From a bacterium (GTDB lineage Bacteria > CAIWAD01), in NCBI GenBank assembly GCA_030685015.1, contig JAUXWS010000095.1, positions 37,008 through 101,007 of the forward strand: DNA of 64,000 nt. Direction: 5' to 3'. Positions within the stretch are counted from its first letter, which is position 1. Each line of letters begins with the position of its first letter. This document shows, piece by piece, positions 15,759 through 25,075 of the stretch. The position numbers and the translations under genes are program-made. The notes beneath the pieces were generated by a model. The model saw only the letters and a list, made by a program, of their open reading frames with translations. It had not been told where the DNA came from and ran no database searches.

Positions 15759-18461
15759 TCATCGGCTGTCCTCAGGCAGCGACGGACCGGGCGGCAGGTA
15801 GGGCCGGGGCGCCCAGGCGGCCTGCAGGACCGTCGATGGCGCCTGGTCGACCTCGGCGGCGCTCTGGGCCGCCACCTGGAAGAGCAGGTCGGCCGTCACC
15901 CGGAAGAAGCGGCCCGGCATGAGACCGGCAATGGGCAGCGTGGCCTGCGGCTCAAGCGTGAACAAGAGGCGCGTGCCATCGTCCGGCCGTTGCCAGGGAT
16001 CCTCCACCTGGTGCAGCCACCACCCGCTGACGGTCATGCCCGGCCGCAGCGCCTCCCACTGCCAGCTGAGCTGGAGGGTGGGCATCTGCAGGCTGGCGCT
16101 CAAGGTCAGATCCAACCAGCTGCTCGAATAGTAGCGGAAGGCGAGGGTCGCCGAGCCGGCGCCCAGGTTGCCGGCCGCGTCCACGGCGCGGGCGCGGATC
16201 CACAGGCTGTCGCCCGGCCAGGGTTGGGGGGGCAGGCTGATGCCCGTGATGGCCGGCTGTCCCAAGGTGGAAAGCTGGGTGCGCGTGTAGCGCACGGCGG
16301 CATCATTGAAGCTGGAGAAGGGGGCGGGGGCCAGGGCGATCTCGTAAGTGAGGAAGGTGCTGTCCGGATTCTGGGCCGGCCAGGAGAGGATGATGTTCCC
16401 CGTGGCGGGCAACCCGGCCAGGGCCAGCCCGGTGAAGAGGGCCGGCGCCGTGCCGTCCACGCCCACCCGCCAGTCGTCGCCGATGCCACAGGTGTCGTCC
16501 GACCCCGAACACCCATAGATGGCGTGCTGGTTGTCGTGGGCGCGGAACTCCAGCCGCTTGATGCCCGTCCCCGAGACTGGAACGACCACGGTGACCGTCG
16601 TGTCGGCGGAGAAGCCACTCTGGACAGCGGACATCCACGACTCCGTCCCGTCGTAGGAACCGTTCCCGTTCTGGTCCACCCGCACCTGCAGGCTTGACAG
16701 GTCCACCAGATGATGCTCGTCCCAGACACGCACCTGGACCGGACCGCCGCCCGGCTGGACCCAGAAACGGCTGTGGCCGGCCGGGTAGCGGGCTTGGAAG
16801 AGGGGCGGCTCCAGATCGTCGGGCATGCCCGTCGCCACATTGCTCAAGTTGGAGATCCGCCCTTCCTGGTCGCGCCCGCGCAGGGCCAGGGCATAGGTGG
16901 TCTGGTAATCCAGGCCGCCCACCCAGACCGAGTTCAAGGGCGCCCAGCAGAAGGCCTCGAACTCCTCCTGATCGAAGACCAGGGCGTCGGGAGTGATCAC
17001 GCCCGACGGATCGGCCAGCAGCTCGTAGGTCTCGAAGTTTGAACTCCAAAGCGGTGTCCAGGTCAGGCGCAGGGCGTCCACCGCCACTTCCGCCACCGCC
17101 AGGTTGGCCGGATCGGTGGGCGCCGCCGTGGGCAAGCTGGCGGCCAGGCTGTCCTCGGCCTGGGCCAAGGCTGCGAACATGGGCGCGAAGTAGGTGCGGC
17201 TGCGGCTGAAATTTTCCCAGGTGACCGGTGTGCCGCTGCTGGTCTGGTACCAGAAACTGAAACCACGGGTGTGGCTGATGGTGGGCAGCTCGTCGAACTC
17301 CGCGTGGATCCACGCCTCGTCCGTGTGGCAATCGGGAAAGCCGGCGGGATGGGAATCCACCTCCTGGCAGCTGTTGGGCCAGCCCCAGAGGTCGGGGGAG
17401 ATGCTGAGCGTGATTTCCTGCCCCGCCTGGCCCCCGTCCACGCGGATGGTGTTGAGGGACTGGGTGGACACATAGTCGGCCAGGGCCACCGCGTTGTGGG
17501 TGAAGCCGAAGCTGTTGGCGGCGTGGACGGGGTGGAGCAGGTTGTTGAGCAGGCCGGTGGGGCCATTGCCCGTGTCGTAGATGGGGGCGTGGTTGAGGCG
17601 CCGGGTGCGCCCGCCCGAGAGGACCGCGCTCTTCAGGTCCCGGTGGGAGAGGTCGTCGTAGGTGTGCACCTGGATGGTGCGCTCCAAAAGGTCCTGGCCG
17701 CGCCAGTGGAGCACGGTCCGCTCATGGATGGTGGCGAAGGGGGTCAGGCAATTGCGGGAGGGATCGGAGAGGGAGGCGCCGTTGGTGTAGGCGCCGGGAT
17801 TGCCCGTGTAGGCCACCTCGCGGCCGGCGCCGTTGATCATGAGCAGGCCGGCCCCATGTTGCAGGAACACCTCCGTGGCGATGTAGGGGCTGGGATAGTC
17901 GTCGTTGGGGTGGGGGGCCTGGACCATCCAATGGGGCCGTGGCGCGTCGATGGCGAAGACGAAGATGCCCCAGCCATGGTGGAAGGATCCTGCCACGTCA
18001 TCCGCCGTGCCGGTGTTGTTGGCATCGAAATAGCTGAGGTCCAGCAGCTCCCGCAGGACGTGGAAACTGCGGCCCGTCTCCGTGTCCTGGAAGAGGACCA
18101 GCTCGTAGTCGACGGTGGGTTCCTCCTGAAGGCGGGCCAGGGCACCCTCGCCCCGCCCCTGCAGCAGGCTGTCCGCCAGGTCGGCGAAGAGCTGCAGCAC
18201 GGCGTTGCCGTGGGCATTGTCCAGCAGCACCTCGAAGGAGCCGAAACCGGTGGTCTGGGGATCCAGGGTGCTGGGCGCGTAGACGTTGTAGCCCGGCCGG
18301 GCGATCCCCTCCGAGATGTGGGAGATCCAGTTGTCGTAAGCGCAGGCTGCCTCCACGCCTCCCATGAAATTGCGGAAGGATCCTGTCTCCACCGGAAGCT
18401 GCCCCAGGGCCGGGCCCGCCAGGGTCAGCACCAGCAAGAAAAGACGGAAGCTGTGAGTCAT
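15759..18461 (-). CDS. Large secreted protein with fibronectin-III-like region
   Basis: A 900-residue protein with a clear signal peptide (about 1-20, MTHSFRLFLLVLTLAGPALGQ). The N-terminal 450 residues are rich in Trp, His and Asp (for example SFHHGWGIFVFAIDAPRPHW and LWGWPNSCQEVDSHP) and match nothing I recognise. From about 455 a fibronectin-III-like segment begins (PTDPANLAVAEVAVDALRLTWTP), followed by further beta-sandwich-like stretches. There is no NPFNP sorting tail; it ends ...GPSLPEDSR. The open frame reaches 18530, but the ATG at 18461 starts the signal peptide. An extracellular location is inferred; enzymatic function is unknown. Confidence 0.8.
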   Translation of the reverse strand: MTHSFRLFLLVLTLAGPALGQLPVETGSFRNFMGGVEAACAYDNWISHISEGIARPGYNVYAPSTLDPQTTGFGSFEVLLDNAHGNAVLQLFADLADSLLQGRGEGALARLQEEPTVDYELVLFQDTETGRSFHVLRELLDLSYFDANNTGTADDVAGSFHHGWGIFVFAIDAPRPHWMVQAPHPNDDYPSPYIATEVFLQHGAGLLMINGAGREVAYTGNPGAYTNGASLSDPSRNCLTPFATIHERTVLHWRGQDLLERTIQVHTYDDLSHRDLKSAVLSGGRTRRLNHAPIYDTGNGPTGLLNNLLHPVHAANSFGFTHNAVALADYVSTQSLNTIRVDGGQAGQEITLSISPDLWGWPNSCQEVDSHPAGFPDCHTDEAWIHAEFDELPTISHTRGFSFWYQTSSGTPVTWENFSRSRTYFAPMFAALAQAEDSLAASLPTAAPTDPANLAVAEVAVDALRLTWTPLWSSNFETYELLADPSGVITPDALVFDQEEFEAFCWAPLNSVWVGGLDYQTTYALALRGRDQEGRISNLSNVATGMPDDLEPPLFQARYPAGHSRFWVQPGGGPVQVRVWDEHHLVDLSSLQVRVDQNGNGSYDGTESWMSAVQSGFSADTTVTVVVPVSGTGIKRLEFRAHDNQHAIYGCSGSDDTCGIGDDWRVGVDGTAPALFTGLALAGLPATGNIILSWPAQNPDSTFLTYEIALAPAPFSSFNDAAVRYTRTQLSTLGQPAITGISLPPQPWPGDSLWIRARAVDAAGNLGAGSATLAFRYYSSSWLDLTLSASLQMPTLQLSWQWEALRPGMTVSGWWLHQVEDPWQRPDDGTRLLFTLEPQATLPIAGLMPGRFFRVTADLLFQVAAQSAAEVDQAPSTVLQAAWAPRPYLPPGPSLPEDSR

Positions 18462-18545
18462 GGCATGCACCCCAGGCCTGTGGCGGTTGATGGAGGATGG
18501 CGGGCGGTTCGCCTGTTGACAAGCAAACATGCGGAGTGCGGTGGA

Positions 18546-19217
18546 TCAAGCCAAAGGCAGGGGCTCCGCTCCTTTTTCCCAGGGCAGGCGGAAGCTGCGG
18601 CGGTGGATGGGCAGGCGGCCCCTCTCCCGCAGAAGGGCCAGATGGACGGAAGTCCCGTATCCCTTGTGGCGGGCGAAACCCCAGCCTGGGAAGAGGAGGT
18701 CCAGGCGGCGCAGCTCGCGATCCCGCTCCTCCTTGGCCAGGATGCCCGCCGCCGCCACGCAGGCGCTCAAGCCGTCCCCTTTGACGATGGCCCGTCCCGG
18801 ACGCGGGTGGAAGGGATAGTCCCGCCCGTCCACCAGCAGGAAACCGGGCTCCCGGTCCAGGGCGGACACGGCCCGCCGCATGGCCAGGAAGGTGGCGGGC
18901 AGGATGCCCAGCCGGTCGATCTCCTCCACCTCGGCGCGGCCGGTGGCCCAGGCCGCTGCCCGCCCGCGGATGAGACCCTCCAGACGCGCCCGCTCCGGCT
19001 CACTCACTTTTTTCGAGTCGTTCAGGCCGGCGGGTCGGCAATCCCCTCCCAAGATGACGGCGCCGGCCACGACGGGTCCGGCCAGGGGACCGCGGCCCGC
19101 CTCATCCACCCCGCACAGGCCGGCCGCCACGACCGTCGATCCCATCTTACGGCACAGGTCCTCGTCATGGACCCACAAGGCCGGGAAGGAATCCCTCCGC
19201 CTCGCAGGTGGCTTCAT
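18546..19217 (-). CDS. rnhB: Ribonuclease HII
   Basis: Removes RNA from RNA/DNA hybrids and misincorporated ribonucleotides. The 223 residues carry GVDEAGRGPLAGP with catalytic D38 and E39, NDSKKVS, LLVDGRDYP with D130, and AKEERDREL with D166. An N-terminal stretch of about 33 residues precedes the catalytic motif; the start at 19217 is supported by GGGGAGGAGA. It faces leftward, 57 nt from the neighbouring glycosylase-like gene. Confidence 0.94.
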   Translation of the reverse strand: MKPPARRRDSFPALWVHDEDLCRKMGSTVVAAGLCGVDEAGRGPLAGPVVAGAVILGGDCRPAGLNDSKKVSEPERARLEGLIRGRAAAWATGRAEVEEIDRLGILPATFLAMRRAVSALDREPGFLLVDGRDYPFHPRPGRAIVKGDGLSACVAAAGILAKEERDRELRRLDLLFPGWGFARHKGYGTSVHLALLRERGRLPIHRRSFRLPWEKGAEPLPLA

Positions 19218-19273
19218 GGTGTCTCCTCCCCATCAGCGCCCATGGACCAACCCCCTGGTGTCCGGAACCGCCA

Positions 19274-20041
19274 TCAGCCCAGCAGCGCCAGCAAGCCCGC
19301 CCGGCAGGCGGGAGCCCCCCCGTTGGCGGGATGGCGCACGGCCTGGTGCGCGATGCCCAGATCCCCCAGCAGGCCTTCCGCCTTCCGCCCCACCGCCACC
19401 ACCTGCTCGATGGGGAAAAGGGACAACATGATAGGCAGGATGTGGGCGCAGGCGGCCAGCTCGGCGGGCGTGGGGGTGCGGTTGCTGGCCGGCCGGTCGG
19501 CATGAAAGGGATGAAGGGGAAAGGCATTCCAGACAAAGGGCACAACAGGCAACTCCTCGATGATGCCCCAGAGGATCGTGCCCGAGGCTTCGCTCTCCCC
19601 CCGCGGGTGGCTGCTCGTCCAGCGGTAGCCCTTGTCCGGCCCGAAGAGGCCGTGGCGGGCCAGTCCGCGGGTCAGGAGCCGCTCCCCCATGAAGGGTACG
19701 CCCGTCCAGTGGCAACCGTGGATGCCGGGCGCCTCGCCCACCAGGGCGGCGACGGGACGACGCGCCATCATCTCCCCCAGATAGCTGCGCAGATTGGCCC
19801 GGCGAAGGGCATCGCGCTCCTGGTCGCCGCTGGCGTATGGATGAAAGCAGTGGGGCAGGCCGGGCAGCGCGGCCAGCAGCGCCACGACAGCGTCCAGGGG
19901 GTCGGACACGCGTCCTCCAAATTGTCCGATGGAAAGGTAGGGGTCGGCGGCGGGAGTGGCCTGTCCGCCCGATGTGGACGAGGCACCGACAGACGGCGGG
20001 AGGGCGCGCAGCTCCAGGCGGCCCCACCAGCGCCCCGGCAT
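19274..20041 (-). CDS. Uracil-DNA glycosylase superfamily protein
   Basis: A 255-residue member of the uracil-DNA glycosylase fold. The phosphate/water-activating motif appears as LVGEAPGIHGCHWTGVPF. The middle has VVPFVWNAFPLHPFHAD, and near the C-terminus AVRHPANGG replaces the usual H-P-S loop. It lacks the four iron-sulfur cysteines of family 4. Base specificity is therefore uncertain, and it could be one of the little-studied UDG-like branches. The start at 20041 has no good ribosome-binding site; the conserved part begins near residue 45, so a later start is possible. It diverges from the methyltransferase at 20074. Confidence 0.7.
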   Translation of the reverse strand: MPGRWWGRLELRALPPSVGASSTSGGQATPAADPYLSIGQFGGRVSDPLDAVVALLAALPGLPHCFHPYASGDQERDALRRANLRSYLGEMMARRPVAALVGEAPGIHGCHWTGVPFMGERLLTRGLARHGLFGPDKGYRWTSSHPRGESEASGTILWGIIEELPVVPFVWNAFPLHPFHADRPASNRTPTPAELAACAHILPIMLSLFPIEQVVAVGRKAEGLLGDLGIAHQAVRHPANGGAPACRAGLLALLG

Positions 20042-20073
20042 TGAGATATTGGCGGCCAGTCAAGGGAAGGATC

Positions 20074-20838
20074 ATGCGCGACGAGTTGATCGACCAGATG
20101 GAGCGCGTGCAGCGGGAGCATTTCTGGTTCCGGGCCCGCGCCGCCATCCTCCACCGCCTGCTGCGGCCCTGGCTGCGGACCGGGTTGCGGGTGCTGGATG
20201 CCGGCTGCGGCACCGGCCTGCTGCTGGCCGGGCTGCCGGCGGGATTGCGCCTGGCCGGGCTGGACAGCAGCCCGCGGGCCCTGGCGCATGCCGCCGCCCG
20301 CCTGCCCGGGGCCGACCTGCGGCTGGGGGCCCTGCCCGGCCCGCTCCCTTTTCCACCCGGCGGCCAGGACCTCATCCTGCTCACCGACGTGCTGGAGCAC
20401 ATTGCCGACGATGGCGCCGCCCTGGCCGCCCTGGCCGCCCTGCTCGCCCCCGGCGGCCGCCTCCTGCTCACCGTTCCCGCCCACCCCGCCCTCTGGACGC
20501 GCCATGACGAGGAGCACGGCCACCAGCGCCGCTACACGCGCCGGACCCTGCGCCGGGTCATCGACCAGGCCGGCCTGCGTGTGGAGCGGCTCACCGGCTT
20601 CAACTGCCTCCTCCTCCCCGCCGTCCTGGCCGTGCGCCTGCTCAAGCGCCTGACCGGCCGCGACGGGGACGACATGGAGCCCCCCCCCGCGCCGCTCAAC
20701 GCACTCCTGCAATGGATCTTCGCCCTGGAGCGCTTCTGGCTGCCCCATGCCGGCTTTCCCGCCGGCGTGTCGCTCCTGGCCATCGCCCGGCGTCCGGATC
20801 CGTCCAGCGCGCTCCCTGCCACGCCGCGTCGGCCCTGA
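20074..20838 (+). CDS. Class I SAM-dependent methyltransferase
   Basis: A 254-residue Rossmann-fold methyltransferase. Motif I is VLDAGCGTG (40-48), the acidic ribose ligand is in LAGLDSS, and motif post-II is LTDVLEHIADDG. The C-terminal third is hydrophobic (FNCLLLPAVLAVRLLKRL and LNALLQWIFALERFWL), as in methyltransferases acting on lipids or surface glycans. The ATG at 20074 has AAGGGAAGG upstream. It is flanked by divergent and convergent genes, so it is a single-gene unit. The acceptor is unknown. Confidence 0.85.
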   Translation: MRDELIDQMERVQREHFWFRARAAILHRLLRPWLRTGLRVLDAGCGTGLLLAGLPAGLRLAGLDSSPRALAHAAARLPGADLRLGALPGPLPFPPGGQDLILLTDVLEHIADDGAALAALAALLAPGGRLLLTVPAHPALWTRHDEEHGHQRRYTRRTLRRVIDQAGLRVERLTGFNCLLLPAVLAVRLLKRLTGRDGDDMEPPPAPLNALLQWIFALERFWLPHAGFPAGVSLLAIARRPDPSSALPATPRRP

Positions 20839-20889
20839 TTTTGCTCCGCCCCGCATGCCTCGCGGCACGGGGCGTGATGCAGGATTGGA

Positions 20890-21822
20890 TCAGCCCCGGG
20901 GATGGTGCGCCCGGTACTGGGCCTTGAGGAACTCGCGATCCACATGGGTGTAGATCTGCGTCGTGGCGATGTCGGCGTGGCCCAGCATCTCCTGCACGGC
21001 GCGCAGACTGGCTCCGCCCTCGAGCAGATGGGTGGCGAAACTGTGGCGCAGGCTGTGGGGATGGAAGTCCCCGCTCAGGCCGGTGGCCGCCAGGCGCTTC
21101 TGCAGGATCTTCCAGAAGCCCATGCGCGTCAGGGGTCCGCCCAGGTGGTTGAGGAAGACCCGCCAGGCGCCCTGCCGCCCCCGCTCGGCGCTGCGCGAGC
21201 GGGCGGCGAGGAAGGCGCGCGCCTCCCCCAGATAGTGGCGCAGGGCCAGCCAGCCCGGGTCGCCCAGGGGCACCACCCGCTCCTTGGCCCCCTTGCCGAA
21301 AATGCGGAGCAGGCCCTCCTCGGGCAGCATGTGCTGGTAGCCCAGGCCGCACAGCTCGCTGACCCGCAGGCCGGCGCCGTAGGCCACCTCGAGCAGGGCC
21401 TGGTCGCGCGCCGCCAGCCGCTCCTGCAAGCCGCCCGCCTTGACCGCGGGCGGCGTGAGCAGGCGCTCCATCTCGGGACGGGCGAGGGTGCGGGGCAGGC
21501 TGCGCACCAGGCGGGGCGTCTCCAACAGGCGGGCGGGGTCGCTGCCGCGCAGGTCCTCGGCCGTCAGCCAGGCGTGGAAACCGCGCAGCACGCTGACGGC
21601 GCGGGACTGGCTGCGCACGGAGAGGCCCAGTTCGGCGACCAGGGCCAGATAGCGCTCAAGACCGCGGATGTCCACGTCCAGGGGGCTTCGATCCTGCAAT
21701 TCGAGCGCCTCGAAGTAGCGGAGCAGATCGTGCTCGTAGGCGGAGAGGGTGTTCTCGGACAGGCCGCGCTCGAAGCGGCAATGGTCCAGATAGCGACGCA
21801 GCAGGCGGCCGGTCTCCACCAT
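20890..21822 (-). CDS. xerD: Tyrosine recombinase, XerD-like
   Basis: Site-specific recombinase of the XerC/XerD type that resolves chromosome dimers at dif. The 310 residues comprise a SAM-like N-terminal core-binding domain (1-100) and a catalytic domain with R153 (GAGLRVSEL), the lysine hairpin GKGAKER (177-182), HPHSLRH (H256, R259), GHADIATTQIYTHV (H282) and nucleophile Y291, so all catalytic residues are present. It lies 1 nt after recJ on the same strand, an arrangement that favours a housekeeping rather than mobile-element role. XerC versus XerD is judged only by motif similarity. Confidence 0.88.
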   Translation of the reverse strand: MVETGRLLRRYLDHCRFERGLSENTLSAYEHDLLRYFEALELQDRSPLDVDIRGLERYLALVAELGLSVRSQSRAVSVLRGFHAWLTAEDLRGSDPARLLETPRLVRSLPRTLARPEMERLLTPPAVKAGGLQERLAARDQALLEVAYGAGLRVSELCGLGYQHMLPEEGLLRIFGKGAKERVVPLGDPGWLALRHYLGEARAFLAARSRSAERGRQGAWRVFLNHLGGPLTRMGFWKILQKRLAATGLSGDFHPHSLRHSFATHLLEGGASLRAVQEMLGHADIATTQIYTHVDREFLKAQYRAHHPRG

Positions 21823-21823
21823 C

Positions 21824-23464
21824 TCAATCCCCCTCGATGAGGGGAGGCCGGGCAGGTCGCAGGGCCTCGATCACCAGCTGCAGCTCCGTGCGCCCGTTCC
21901 AGCTGTTGACCTGGGGCGCAAAGGCGAGGTCCACCTCCTGGCCGACCTGGTAGGAGGCGGCCGCCGCCCCCTGGCTCCACCACACCGCCTCCAGCCGGCG
22001 CCCCTCGGCCTGCACCCAGCACTTGAGATGCTTGCCGCCGCCGATCTCGAAGAAGCGCTCGACGCGGGCCTGGAAGATGCCCAGGCGCGGCCGCGGGTTG
22101 CCGGCCCCGCAAGGTTCCAGCGCCTGCAGGCGGACCGGCAGGGTGAGGTCCAGCTCAGCCGCCGCCACGGCGCTGTCGATGACGAGGGAGGGCGCCGGGA
22201 TCCCGCTCCACGCCTCGGCCACGTCCTGGCCCAGCCCTTCAATGAAGGCGGGGAGCTGCTCCTCGCGGATGCTGAGGCCGGCCGCCTCGGCATGGCCCCC
22301 ATAGCTTTCCAGCAGGTGGGCGTGGCGGGCGATCGCCTCCGTGATGTGGAGACCGGGCACGCTGCGGGCGCTGCCCTTGACCAGACCCGTGCCCAGCACG
22401 CGGCTCATGACGAGGACGGGCCGTTCCGTGCTTTGACACAGGCGGCCGGCGATGAGGCCGATCACCCCCAGGTGCCAATCCCGCCCCACGAAGATGAGGA
22501 TGGCGGGCAGCTCGGCGCTTTCCCGCAGCACCTGTTCAGCCTGGCGCACCGCCTCGTCCTGGACGCGGCGGCGCTCCTGGTTGAGGGTGTCCAGCCGCTC
22601 GGCCAGGGTGCGCGCCTCTCCCGCCTCCGTCGCCTCCAACAGGCGCCAGGCGAGGTCGGCCTCGGCCAGGCGGCCGGCGCAGTTGATGCGCGGGCCCAGC
22701 TGCCAGCCCAGGGTGCGGGCGTCGACGCCCTCCCGCGTGGCGCCGGGCAGGGCGAGCAGGGCGGCCAGGCCCGGGCGCCCGCCCTGGCGGATCCGCGCCA
22801 GTCCCTCCCGCACCAGCAGGCGGTTCTCGCCCTTGAGGGTGGCCAGATCGGCCACGGTGCCCAGGGCCACCAGATCCAGGCCCTCCTCCAGGCCGGGCCA
22901 GTCCAGGGCGGCCAGCAGCTTCCAGGCCACGCCCACGGCCGCCAGGCTCTTGAAGGGATAGGGGCAGTCGGCGCGGCGCGGATTGAGCACGGCGACGGCG
23001 GGCGGCAGCTCCGCGGGACAGTGGTGGTGGTCGACCACGATGACGTCCAGGCCGGAGCGGGCGGCCAGGGCCAGGGCCTCGTGGGCCGAGGAGCCGTTGT
23101 CCGCGGTGATGAGCAGCTTGGCGCCGGCGGCGATGATCTCCTCCACCTGGGAGCCCTGCAGGCCGTAGCCCTCTCCCACCCGGTGGGGCAGGCGCACGGC
23201 GACGCGGGCGCCCAGGTCGGCCAGGCCCTGGCGCAGCAGGGTGGCCGCGGTGACGCCGTCGGCGTCATAGTCGCCGAACACGAGGATGCGCTCGCGCTGG
23301 TCGATGGCCCGGCGCAGGCGGCCCACCGCGTCGGCCATGCCGGCCATGAGGAAGGGGTCGTGTCGCTGCTCGAGGGCTGGATCAAGCCCGCGGCTGCGGG
23401 CGATCCGCCCGGCCACGTCCCCCTCCGACCAGGGTCCGCTGCGCACGACCCAGGGCCGCGTCAT
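21824..23464 (-). CDS. recJ: Single-stranded-DNA-specific exonuclease RecJ
   Basis: 5'-3' ssDNA exonuclease for recombination and mismatch repair. The 546 residues carry the DHH-family motifs FGDYDADGVTAA (64-74), ITADNGSS, VVDHHHCP with DHH at 145-147, and LGTVADLATL, then the DHHA1 region (GRDWHLGVIGLIAGRL, SYGGHAEAAGLS) and a C-terminal OB domain. The upstream open frame is a shadow of the nudix gene; the ATG at 23464 overlaps the nudix stop by 4 nt. Confidence 0.94.
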   Translation of the reverse strand: MTRPWVVRSGPWSEGDVAGRIARSRGLDPALEQRHDPFLMAGMADAVGRLRRAIDQRERILVFGDYDADGVTAATLLRQGLADLGARVAVRLPHRVGEGYGLQGSQVEEIIAAGAKLLITADNGSSAHEALALAARSGLDVIVVDHHHCPAELPPAVAVLNPRRADCPYPFKSLAAVGVAWKLLAALDWPGLEEGLDLVALGTVADLATLKGENRLLVREGLARIRQGGRPGLAALLALPGATREGVDARTLGWQLGPRINCAGRLAEADLAWRLLEATEAGEARTLAERLDTLNQERRRVQDEAVRQAEQVLRESAELPAILIFVGRDWHLGVIGLIAGRLCQSTERPVLVMSRVLGTGLVKGSARSVPGLHITEAIARHAHLLESYGGHAEAAGLSIREEQLPAFIEGLGQDVAEAWSGIPAPSLVIDSAVAAAELDLTLPVRLQALEPCGAGNPRPRLGIFQARVERFFEIGGGKHLKCWVQAEGRRLEAVWWSQGAAAASYQVGQEVDLAFAPQVNSWNGRTELQLVIEALRPARPPLIEGD

Positions 23465-24024
23465 GGGGCCTTTGTCCGGTCCAGCCGGGCGAAGAGCCAG
23501 TACAGGGCGACCAGGGTCTTGCCGTCTTCGATCTCCCCCCGCTCCACCATGCCGCGCAGCTCGGGCAGGGCCAGCTCGCGCACCTCCAGGAACTCGCCCT
23601 GATCCAGCCGCCGCTGGCCGCTCGTCAGCTCCTCCGTGTAAAGGACATGGATGACCTCGTTGGAGTAGCCAATGCAGGGCAAGAGGGTGAGGGCAGCCTC
23701 CAGTTGGCCTGCCCGCCAGCCGGTCTCCTCCTCCAGCTCGCGGCGGCCGCAGGCCTCCACCGCTTCGCCGGGATCGAGCTTGCCCGCCGGCAGCTCCCAC
23801 AGGATGCGCCCCACCGGGTGGCGGTACTGCCGCACCAGCACGACGCGGTCCTCCTCCCGCCGGTGCGCGATCACGGCCACGGCGCCCGGGTGGCGGATCC
23901 ACTCCCGCAAGCCCTGGCGGCCGTCGGGCAGGAGCACCGTGTCCTCATGGACCTGGAGCAGCTTGCCGTCCAGCAGCCGTCGGCTGGCCAGGACGGTTTC
24001 GCGCAACCGGTCCTCGGCCGTCAT
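23461..24024 (-). CDS. NUDIX hydrolase, ADP-ribose pyrophosphatase-like
   Basis: A 187-residue NUDIX enzyme with the box GX5EX7REUXEEXGU at 81-103 (starting GKLDPGEAVEACGRRELEEE), preceded by VVLVRQYRHPVGRILWELPAG, the layout of ADP-ribose pyrophosphatases. It probably hydrolyses ADP-ribose or a similar sugar nucleotide. It overlaps the glutaredoxin-like gene upstream and recJ downstream by 4 nt each, so the three are translationally coupled. Confidence 0.88.
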   Translation of the reverse strand: MTAEDRLRETVLASRRLLDGKLLQVHEDTVLLPDGRQGLREWIRHPGAVAVIAHRREEDRVVLVRQYRHPVGRILWELPAGKLDPGEAVEACGRRELEEETGWRAGQLEAALTLLPCIGYSNEVIHVLYTEELTSGQRRLDQGEFLEVRELALPELRGMVERGEIEDGKTLVALYWLFARLDRTKAP

Positions 24025-24290
24025 CGGGGACCCGTTCCGCACAGGCCGCGCTCGGCCAGCCAGACGCGCAGGGCGGGCGGATCCAGGGGATAGGCCTTGT
24101 GGAAGGCGCCTTCCCATTTGAGATAGGGGATGCCGCGCTTGCCGGTGGCGGCCACCAGCTCGGCGGCGGCGGCGGGGTCGGCGTCGATGTCGACCTCCTC
24201 CCAGCCGACGGCCTCGGCGGCCAGGAAGCGTTTGAGGACCCGGCAGTCCCCGCACCAGGAGGTGCTGTACATTTGCAGGCGGGACAACAT
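24021..24290 (-). CDS. Glutaredoxin/mycoredoxin-like protein
   Basis: An 89-residue thioredoxin-fold protein. The start MLSRLQMYSTSWCGDCRVLKRF carries the dithiol motif CGDC, followed by EEVDIDADPAAAAEL and the cis-proline region RGIPYLKW. This resembles the short mycoredoxin/glutaredoxin-like proteins with an SWCxxC site. An open frame continues 36 codons upstream without homology; ATG 24290 with GGAG ahead is chosen. First gene of the grx-nudix-recJ-xerD run. Confidence 0.85.
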   Translation of the reverse strand: MLSRLQMYSTSWCGDCRVLKRFLAAEAVGWEEVDIDADPAAAAELVAATGKRGIPYLKWEGAFHKAYPLDPPALRVWLAERGLCGTGPR

Positions 24291-24460
24291 GCTCTCCTCG
24301 TCTAGTCCAGCGGGAAGGTAGCGAAGCGGACTCCGTCGGAGGCGTCCGCGAAAGCCTGGAATGACCCGCGAGCCACGGCCGTCCAAGCGCCGTGACACCC
24401 GAGGCCGGCATCATCGAGCGGAGCCGTCCGCCGTCGTGACATTCAACACGGGTTCCAGCC

Positions 24461-25075
24461 ATGAGCCAATCCCAGCCGGCCGTCCCGCCCCGCCCCGCCG
24501 AGGAATGGCTGGCCATGGCCCGCGCCGGCGACGAAGAGGCCTTCCGCCGGCTGGTGGAAGCCCACGAGGGGAGGGTGGCGGCCGTGGTGCTGGGCATGCT
24601 GGGCGAGGACGAGGCCGAGGACGTGGCCCAGGAGGTTTTCATCCGCTGCCACCGGTCCCTGGACCAGTTCCGGGGCGAGGCCCAGCTTTCCACCTGGCTG
24701 ACCCGCATCGCCATCAACTTGTGTCTGGACCGCCTGCGGGCCCGCAAACGCTGGCACCTGCGTTTTCTCCACCTGGACACCGAGGAGGGGCGGGCAAGGG
24801 AACCGGCGCTGGACGGCGAGGCGGCGCTGGATGCCCGCGAACGCGGGCGGCTGGTGCGGCGGGCCGTGCACCGCCTGAAGCCGGAGTGGCGGGCCGTGGT
24901 GGTCCTGCGCTGGTTGCAGGGCCTGTCCACGGAGGAGACGGCCCAGCAGCTGGGCATTCCCTACGGCACGGTCCTCTCCAGGCTGTCCCGCGCCATGGAG
25001 GCCCTGCGGCGGGAGCTGGGGCCCTTGCTGGACCGGGGAGAGGGACGAAGACCTGCGCAGGAGGAGCGACCATGA
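24461..25075 (+). CDS. ECF-type RNA polymerase sigma factor
   Basis: A 204-residue sigma-70-family factor with only regions 2 and 4. Region 2 spans about 20-95 (MLGEDEAEDVAQEVFIRCHRSL, then FRGEAQLSTWLTRIAINLCLDRLR). Region 4 spans about 125-180 (LKPEWRAVVVLRWLQGLSTEETAQQLGIPYGTV). It heads an operon with three following genes joined by ATGA overlaps. A GGAAT-N17-CGTC sequence at 24358-24383 resembles an ECF self-recognition promoter, but the match is weak. The regulon is likely envelope stress, judged from the periplasmic proteins encoded downstream. Confidence 0.92.
   Translation: MSQSQPAVPPRPAEEWLAMARAGDEEAFRRLVEAHEGRVAAVVLGMLGEDEAEDVAQEVFIRCHRSLDQFRGEAQLSTWLTRIAINLCLDRLRARKRWHLRFLHLDTEEGRAREPALDGEAALDARERGRLVRRAVHRLKPEWRAVVVLRWLQGLSTEETAQQLGIPYGTVLSRLSRAMEALRRELGPLLDRGEGRRPAQEERP

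Noticed and set aside
20847..20874. Hairpin between convergent methyltransferase and xerD as a terminator
   Set aside because: Stem is 7 bp with mismatched inner part and no T-run in either direction.
20890..21822. Integrase of a mobile element
   Set aside because: It is embedded in a housekeeping run with recJ, and no attachment site, excisionase or cargo is nearby.
24358..24383. ECF autoregulatory promoter GGAAT-N17-CGTC upstream of the sigma gene
   Set aside because: Only partial match to known ECF consensus and about 78 nt from the start; kept as a comment, not a feature.
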